This document shows positions 56,899 through 64,000 of a stretch of DNA of 64,000 bases, one piece after another. The position numbers and the translations under genes were made by a program. Below the pieces are notes generated by a model, which was not told the origin of the DNA, searched no databases, and saw nothing but the letters and a program-made list of their open reading frames with translations. The stretch comes from Desarmillaria ectypa (taxonomy: Eukaryota > Basidiomycota > Agaricomycetes > Agaricales > Physalacriaceae): NCBI GenBank assembly GCA_030407005.1, contig JAUDYN010000003.1:3596001-3660000 (forward strand), given 5' to 3'. Numbering within the stretch: the stretch's first letter is position 1; each line of letters starts with the position of its first letter.

Positions 56899-59800
56899 AT
56901 GGACGGTATATGCGCTGAAGAAACCTTTGGACCTGCATCGCCATGCAGATATATGGATCTTACGCTGGGATTCCAGTTCAGGTTAGTTTTGAGGCCGTTA
57001 GAATGGAAAACATACTCACTGTGTTTTAGATTCATGTCGATTCTCCCTGCGGCAATATTCATCTTCTGTGGTGTATTTCGTGCTGCCAGCCTTGTGCGAT
57101 CTCCTCAAGTTACTCGCCGTGCAATCGACCTGCTTTCGGCAGTAAAACTTCTTCTAGGCACCATACTTGTGGCATTCCTCGCAGTTACTCTTGCGTATAT
57201 ACCACGAGATGACTGGGGGAAATGGGCTACAGCTGGATATGCCCTTGAGCTCGTTGCGGCGGTGAGTGAGCATAGTCCGGAAGAATCTAATCAGCTTATA
57301 TCAGCATAGATTTGCCTATTAGTTATTTCCTACCTTCACCACACTCGCTGCTTCGCTCCTAGCACTCTCATTGGACTGTATCTTTTCCTTTCTGTACTCT
57401 TTGCTGCGACTCAGCTGAGAACGTATGTTACCACCGGCTTCCTTCATGCAAAATACTTCGCGCCATTTGTTGTGTCATTTGCCGCACGGACATGTTGTCT
57501 GGTCGCTGAGCTGGCCCAGAAGCGAAGACTTCTGCGGGAAGTAGATAAGGTGAGAATATGCGTGATTTTATTGAAGTATTACTGATGATATCCAGCCCAC
57601 GGCACTAGAGACAACCTCCTCAATAGTGTCAAGGCTCCTTTTTGTGTATCTCTTTCCACTTCTTCTTGGAGGATTCAAACGCGCCTTTGACCTCGATGAT
57701 CTGATTGCCTTTGGTCTGCCACCGATACTGTCTGGAGTGCCAGCAAATGCAGCATTGACCAAGGTTCTTTCCCGTTCCAAAGGCGCCGCTCGTACTCCTA
57801 TATTCATTCCTTCCATGAGAGCATTCCTTTCCCAATTCCTCGCGCCAGTCGTCCCCAAATGCATTCTGATAGCCACGACGTTTACACAGCCATTTCTTGT
57901 CGAATCGATGCTTGCTTTTGTAGACTCGTACAGCGATTCGAATGGCGCGCACGACGATCCTGCTCATGGCTGGGGCTTGGTTGGTGCATATGCCATCGTA
58001 TACCTTGCTATAGCATCATCAACTGCCCTTTACTGGGATAAGGTGTACACGATGGTCGTCAGATATCGCGCGGCTTTAGTCGGTGTCATATTTGACAAGT
58101 CAATGCGTCTTTCGGCCTCGGTAGCAGAAAGTGAGGGTCGTGGTACTGCGGTGACCTACATGTGCGCCCTCTTGCCTTATTTGTCTTCCTATTGCTGACG
58201 TCATCTTTGTTAGGTCCGTTGACGTCGAGCGTGTATGCGAAGGGATCGCGTTCTTCCACGAACTATGGAGCGCTTTTATCTCCATCGCAGTGGCTGCAGT
58301 TATTCTATGGTTCAAGGTATATCAGAATCAATTTGTTTGTTTTCTACCTTCTATACAATTCATTTGCTTTAGGCCTCTTTCGCGATGATTCCACCTATTG
58401 TGATTATGGTCGGATTCTTCATTATCACTAGCCATATTGGAAATCACGTTGCGAAGGCCCAAAAACGCTGGATGGGGAGTACTCAAGATAGGCTGAAAGT
58501 TCTGGTATGTATTATTTTCTTTTAATCGACACACGTCCCATTATCAACATTTTTCAGACATCAGTCATGTCACAAATCATTCCGATAAAACTTCTTGCCG
58601 TCGAACCGACGATGCCGAAGTGGATCGAACCTGTCAGAATCAGAGAAATAGGCTATCTTAAGACCTTTTAGTGGGTCGTCTCTTTTCTTATTTACTTGCG
58701 CTGTTTTCTGATGTACCTGTTTCCACAGTGCAAGACTTGTCATCGTAGGCGTCTTATCATCTGCGACGATCAATTTTGCCGGCATCGCCGCGTTAGGGAC
58801 GTTTGTTGGAATAAAGTCGGAGGATCTTTTTCCGGAGACCCTGTTTACTATATTGACTGTCGTTGTAAGTGTATTCATCAATTTAACAGATCAATGCTAA
58901 TATGGAGGTCGCAGAATCTTGTCACTCTACCTATCAGCACTGTGGGTAACTGCTTCCCGCTTTTACTTGCATCGTATGCCAGTATGAAGCGGATAGCCGG
59001 ATTTTTGTACGTCAAGTCAATGCCCTTCCAGGACGCCTGCTAATATGCCATGCAACAGGTCACTTCCCGAAAAGACAAGTTTCAGCGAGCAAGGCATCTC
59101 GACAGTCTCAAACTTCACAGATGATGAAAAATGCGACCTCAAACGTCAGAGCGATGTTTCTCTGAGCACCTACGATGCCTCTCGGGTGACGCTATCGCAT
59201 GCAATTATTGCTGCAGGCAAAGACGGGAAGGCCTTAATATCGGACTGTAATGTATCATTCGATATCAACAACGTGAGCATGGTCGTAGGACCCGTCGGTG
59301 CCGTACGTCGTTTATATCTCGCTACGTCAGTCGCTACAAGCTGGTCATTTTGATTAGGGAAAATCGATTCTCCTAAAAACTCTTCTCGGAGAAACGTATC
59401 TCATAGAAGGCGCGAACTCTAGCGTTCTACCCCAAGGCCGAATAGCATACGCACCTCAAGAGGCATTTGTATGGCCCACGACCGTGCGTGGGAACATCGT
59501 CCTAGACAATGAATTCAACCCACAGTGGTACGAAACAGTGGTGGATGCCTGCGCTCTGCGACCTGATTTGGCACGTATGGCTAATGGTGACATGACCGAA
59601 ATAACACCCGGTTCCGTTAGTGGTGGACAAAAACAGCGCATTGTAAGTGTCACCACTTTTTTTTTGCGAGTACTGTATTCATGATACGATACAGTCCTTG
59701 GCGAGAGCCGTGTACGCCAGATGCGACGTTACTCTACTCGACGATTGTTTTTCGGCATTGGTGAGGTATTCCCAATGGTGTTCGTACAGCATTTGTAATT

Positions 59801-62596
59801 TTGGTTTTAGGATTCCCACACGGCGGTTTCTGTGTTCGCAAAGCTTCTCGGTAAAGATGGCTTGTTACGGGAAAAAGGGAAATTGGTCGTGCTTGTCACG
59901 CATAATTGTATGTCGACCTTACACGCCTCTGTCTTCTCATCTTTATGCTAGTCACAGTGCAACACCTTGCATCCGCTGATCATGTAGTCATCCTTGACTC
60001 TGGTGCGGTCGTGGCGGAGGGTAGTCTTTCCGAGCTACACGACAAGGAGCTCGATGTTGCTCAATACATCGGACAGAAAGAGGAGGAAGTCGAGGAGGAG
60101 GAAGTCAAGGAAGAAATACAATCCAACAACGCGCCCACTAAAGAGGAAGATGCCAAAAAACCAAGCCAAGCAGCCGAAAAAAAGGTCGACGAAGAAGAGA
60201 AGGGTGTTCGTGGTTCAACGTCGTGGGCGACTTATAAATTCTACATGAAAGCCGTGGGTGACCCTTTACGCCGGTCATGAAATGTATGCTCAGATCTACT
60301 GTCCCAGTGCGGTTGGGATAGACTGGCTCTCTGCTTAACATGTCTTGTCATCTACACAGCGATGCAAATTGGTCTGCAGGTGAATAGTCTATTTATTGCC
60401 TCGTTTCTCTGTAGAATTTCTGACTTACCCGTTTAGATTCTGCTCAAAGAGTGGTCTGAAAGTAATACCACTTCGCATGGGCCCTGGCTTGGAGGCTATG
60501 CTGCATTTGCCGTAACCTGCTTCTTGACATCGTTCATGACAATGTGGATGTACACCCAGCTTACTGTGCCCCGTGCCTCTTTAATCATTCACGCACAGCA
60601 GTTATCGGCCGTGCTCGCTGCTCCAGTCACATACTTCCAACGTACACCTTTGGCGAAACTGCAGAACCGATGGTCAAGTGATATGTTCATTGCTGACTTC
60701 GCCTTTCCAAGAGCTCTACAAGACTTTACGTTCACAGCTGTCTACGTTGGTACGTTATGTGAAACTTTGAAGATATAAAAATCCGTATTTATCTATCGGT
60801 TGTAGTGGGAGCAGTAATTCTCATTCTGATTGCCGTGAGTAGAAGGATCCCATCATTGTAACTGAAACTAAGTCCCTGTCATGTAGGTGCCTTGGCTTGC
60901 GATCTCTATCCCATTCTTAGGTGTTGTCTATTGGGGTCTGCAGAAAGTATATTTGGTAAGGACACGATCACGTGGTATTTCGGACATTCTTTAATTCAAT
61001 TCTACAGGCTACCTCAAGGCAACTGCAACGATTGACTTTAAGCTCCAAAACACCGTTGTACACGGCTTTTACCATAACGCTGTCCGGCCTGACGACGATT
61101 CGGGCATTCCGATCGGAGAAGCTCTTTAAGGACATGAGTGTATACCATCTCGACCGGTCTCAGGTTCCAATGTATTACCGTTATGCGGGAATCCGATTTT
61201 TGTAAGTTCTTCATATTCCATTGAAAGCTATTTGGTCTGACAGTTCGAAAGACGCACTTCGTTGAACCTGCTCACGGCTTGTGTCGCCATTGCCATTGCC
61301 GGTCTCGCCGTGGGGCTGCGTGGCTCTACCTCTGGAGGTTACCTGGGTGTTGCACTCTCCCAGCTTGTCAGTCTTGCGCAAAGTCTTATCAACCTGCTAT
61401 TGGCATACACTCGCGTTGAGAATGGAATCGTCTCGGTAGAACGACTCTTCGAATTGAACGGTCTTCAATCTGAGTCGGTCTCTGAAGAAGACAGTAGACG
61501 AGAGCCTGACTCCAAATGGCCCGTCTTCGGTTCTATCGAATTCCGTAATGTCGGTCTGCGATATGGGTCAATAGCTTCTACTTTTGATAGAAGTTGGACA
61601 TTGCTGATATCTTGTTTTCAATATAGAGAAGACCTGGATCCTGTTCTTCACAACATTAGTTTCACAGTTCAGGGTGGCGAAAAATTAGGTATTTGCGGAC
61701 GCACAGGGTAAACTGTTCTTCTTGACATGTTGGGCTACTGTTGACGGTCAATGATAGGAGTGGCAAAAGTAGCACTGTTTTCGCACTGCTCCAAGGACTT
61801 GGCGCGACGGGGCTTTGCACCGGCGAGATCTTCATCGATGGTATTAACCTAAAGACTGTACCTCTTGAGATGTTACGATCGGCTTTCAGGTAACAGCAAT
61901 GCCGTCGCTTACATCCACTAAAACTAACTTCTAGCGTACCTAGCACCGTCTCACAAGACCCTTTCTTGCTGTATGCAAAGATGCGAGACAACTTGACTCT
62001 CGGATGTTCTACACAAGTAGAAGATGAACAGATATGGGAGGCCCTAGAGCTAGTCGGCATGCGCAAGCTTGTCGAAGGCCTTGAGGGTCAGCTTGATGCT
62101 ATGGTCTCTGCTGATGGGCTTCAATTTTCCGCTGGAGAGGTAGGCTCCTTCGGTCTTTTGTACGCGTTCCGCTGTTGACGCGTGTCTTAGCGTCAACTCC
62201 TGTGCATAGCAAGGGTTCTCTTGCAAAAGCGCAAAATTGTAGTCCTTGATGAAGCGTCTTCAAGGTGAGATAGCAACCATGACCAGTATGCATTTTTTTT
62301 TAAAAAACAATCCTCTGTAGTATGGATACTTCTACAGACCAGCGGCTATTATCTGTGCTGCAGAACAGTTTACGAGAAGCTACAGTCATTTCAGTCGCAC
62401 ATCGCATCTGTGGGTAGCATTATCTCGATGTTCTGGTCTTCTAGTTGAGCTAACCACTCGCGTAGCTACTATTGTGGATTACGATAAAGTCATGGTCCTT
62501 GATAACGGCCGTGTTGTGGAGATCGGGCCACCGAAAGATTTACTGCAACGTCCTGATTCATTTTTTTACGCGCTTCACAAGAACCAAGTTCTGTGA
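56899..62596 (+). CDS. ABC transporter, ABCC (MRP) subfamily, full length
   Basis: Multi-exon gene (about 20 exons) coding for an ABCC exporter. The N-terminal TMD0-like helices (FMSILPAAIFIFCGVF, LLLGTILVAFLAVTLAYI) come first, then TMD1, NBD1, an acidic Glu/Lys linker (60.07-60.2 kb), TMD2 and NBD2. NBD1: Walker A GPVGAGKS (split by an intron at 59,303-59,357), SGGQKQRI and LLDDCFSALD, where Asp stands at the catalytic Glu as is normal in ABCC. NBD2: GRTGSGKSS (intron-split at about 61,709), FSAGERQLLCIARVL, VVLDEASSSMD with the catalytic Glu, and VAHRI. Substrates of the subfamily are conjugates, toxins and pigments. The position next to the adenylation gene suggests export of its product. 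Exon ends were checked only in part. Confidence 0.9.
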
Positions 62597-63426
62597 AAGG
62601 CTGTAACCGGAGATGGCGAATGTTTATAGGACGTTGCAAGGTTGCGTGATTGACCATGATCTTAGAGTACTAGATGGTGGGTATGTTAGGGGTTACGTAG
62701 ACGATTCGGTCATAACTGCAGTAATACATATTGTGATTGCTTGAAAGTCTTACAAAGCCGACGAGGATGTGAATGGTCCCAGATACATCCAGTCCTTCCT
62801 CTCTGAGTTGCATATCTTGACTTTCTAGGGATGGTGGGGAACGTGTTCTTGAGAAAGCGTTCGCCATTTCATGAAGGGATGTCATGTTTCTCGCTATTAT
62901 AACAGAGTAGATGAGCCGTTAAATCCTTGGTTTTCAGGCGGGAACGTCGATTTCAGAGAGCGGGGAAATTTGGGAAGGTTTGGAGCCAGAAGGTACAAGA
63001 CATTTTATATGTGCCAAGGGTATTCAAAAGCCAAATATATTCTCAAAGGTGGTTGTAGTTCGAAAGTACAAAGCACACTGCGGAAAGAGAGAATTGCAAG
63101 AATTTAGTAAATGTCTTAGAAAGTCGGCAAATGTCGACGTGCCGAACTGCACAAGGTTAGTCACTTCTCGTTCATGCTCACCAAGTTCAAGTTGCGTCTG
63201 TTTCGTCCAACAGTCGGCCATTCTCCTGTTCGGAGATGGAACTTCTAGTATATGACCTCGAGGATGCTCAGAAGGCCAGCCGACACATAAGTTTAAGCTT
63301 CTTTGGAGGACCGAGTCCGAAACGTCCGTCGTCTGCGAACGCCACTGTATAATGGCGACATTTGCGATATATAACATCAAAGGATAGACGTGATTGATGG
63401 TTCGTAACTCTTTTACCCTTTAAGAT
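62597..63426. other. Intergenic, no gene seen
   Basis: 3' flank of the transporter. Overlapping short frames on both strands show no family features. Confidence 0.45.
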
Positions 63427-63837
63427 ATGACAATCTCTCATAGCGATCTCTATCATCACCGCCCCTGCTTGGAGGTTTCAAATTTGTCTGCATTCGCTTC
63501 AACCGAACCAATTGCCGAGCTGAACCAACCTCCCGTTATGGAGTCCATATCTGTTCCTTGTGCGCCGACCCTTACCGGCACCACAGAGCGACAAAGTGCA
63601 CTCGTAACTGGGGCGCACGGAGTGGTCACCCCGTACAAAGCCAAGGAATGGGAACAGACTCTAAAAATGTATAATTTATTCGATAGGTATCCTAAATTAC
63701 CTACACCAGAATGTGTGGTCCGTTGGTCGACTCCACTCCGACAACTATACTCTACGACAAGGATTCTGTGCCTGTGCGCTGCTCCTGCATGCTTCAGCGC
63801 TGGGAGTCAGCTGGGTGCTCCGTCTTGCATGCTTTAG
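63427..63837 (+). CDS. Possible N-terminal fragment of a fungal retroelement ORF
   Basis: 136-codon frame. The part TPYKAKEWEQTLKMYNLFDR followed by YPKLP resembles the opening of retroelement (DIRS/RT-type) proteins common in agaricomycetes, where a Trp-containing helix is followed by R-Y-P-x-L-P. After this the sequence becomes Cys-rich and repetitive, and the similarity is lost, so the copy is probably broken. The assignment rests on a short motif. Confidence 0.3.
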   Translation: MTISHSDLYHHRPCLEVSNLSAFASTEPIAELNQPPVMESISVPCAPTLTGTTERQSALVTGAHGVVTPYKAKEWEQTLKMYNLFDRYPKLPTPECVVRWSTPLRQLYSTTRILCLCAAPACFSAGSQLGAPSCML

Positions 63838-63846
63838 CGCTGGGAC
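63786..63846. repeat. Short direct repeat
   Basis: TGCATGCTTCAGCGCTGGGA and TGCATGCTTTAGCGCTGGGA occur 39 bases apart, differing by one C/T. They may mark a minisatellite or a transposon end. Confidence 0.6.
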
Positions 63847-64000
63847 TGGGGCTGGCTCTTGTTCATTGCCACCGAGAAGGCGAGTGAGAGGCGTGACTAG
63901 TCTCTGGATTGCAATTTTTATTGTGTGCGGCGCCTCGGAAGCGCTGATATGACGAAAGGGAATAACCTATCTAGCCCTTCGACATTGCCAGTTTTTGTGC

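Overview
The window is nuclear DNA of a filamentous fungus, most likely an agaricomycete (mushroom-forming basidiomycete). The basis is many spliceosomal introns of about 45-65 bp, lineage-typical F-box, BTB and HGD-type kinase genes, a secreted AA8-type cytochrome protein, and chromodomain Ty3/gypsy elements. Exon structures were read by eye from splice sites and reading phase; nothing was checked against transcripts or databases.

Left housekeeping block (0.8-5.5 kb): a six-exon SUMO gene, a CSTF2 hinge/C-terminal protein without RRM, RNA polymerase III subunit RPC8 and an F-box/LRR gene. Next (5.5-8.07 kb) come non-coding and broken copies of F-box, kinase and BTB sequence, whose better-preserved relatives lie at 31.9-36.3 kb.

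Mobile block (8.07-26.89 kb): a Ty3/gypsy element on + with 235-bp LTRs, interrupted inside its Gag capsid region by a second chromodomain Ty3/gypsy element on - (10,195-18,689) with 424-bp LTRs. Both are dead. Almost every premature stop is a CGA>TGA, CAG>TAG or CAA>TAA change, and nearly all LTR differences are transitions at CpG, the signature of methyl-cytosine deamination. The inner element keeps a 13-nt primer-binding site complementary to its own predicted RNA 5' end (Tf1-type self-priming) and a slippery run plus hairpin at the gag-pol junction. The outer element carries an unfamiliar ~650-residue region of four repeated ~100-residue modules between the Gag zinc knuckle and the protease, and a ~340-residue tail after its chromodomain.

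Middle block (28.2-39.3 kb): secreted cytochrome-domain protein, F-box gene, truncated F-box copy, BTB gene and two adjacent kinases with HGD instead of HRD.

Right housekeeping block (40.4-51.2 kb): DUF726 alpha/beta-hydrolase, CDK-like kinase, ankyrin protein, histidyl-tRNA synthetase with two in-frame starts (probable dual targeting), and two paralogous proteins of unknown function.

Right end (52.4-64.0 kb): a 5'-truncated FAD monooxygenase, a stand-alone NRPS-like adenylation protein and a full ABCC transporter. The last two are divergent with a 278-bp shared upstream region, which looks like a small or decayed secondary-metabolite locus. The window ends in a fragment resembling a fungal retroelement ORF.
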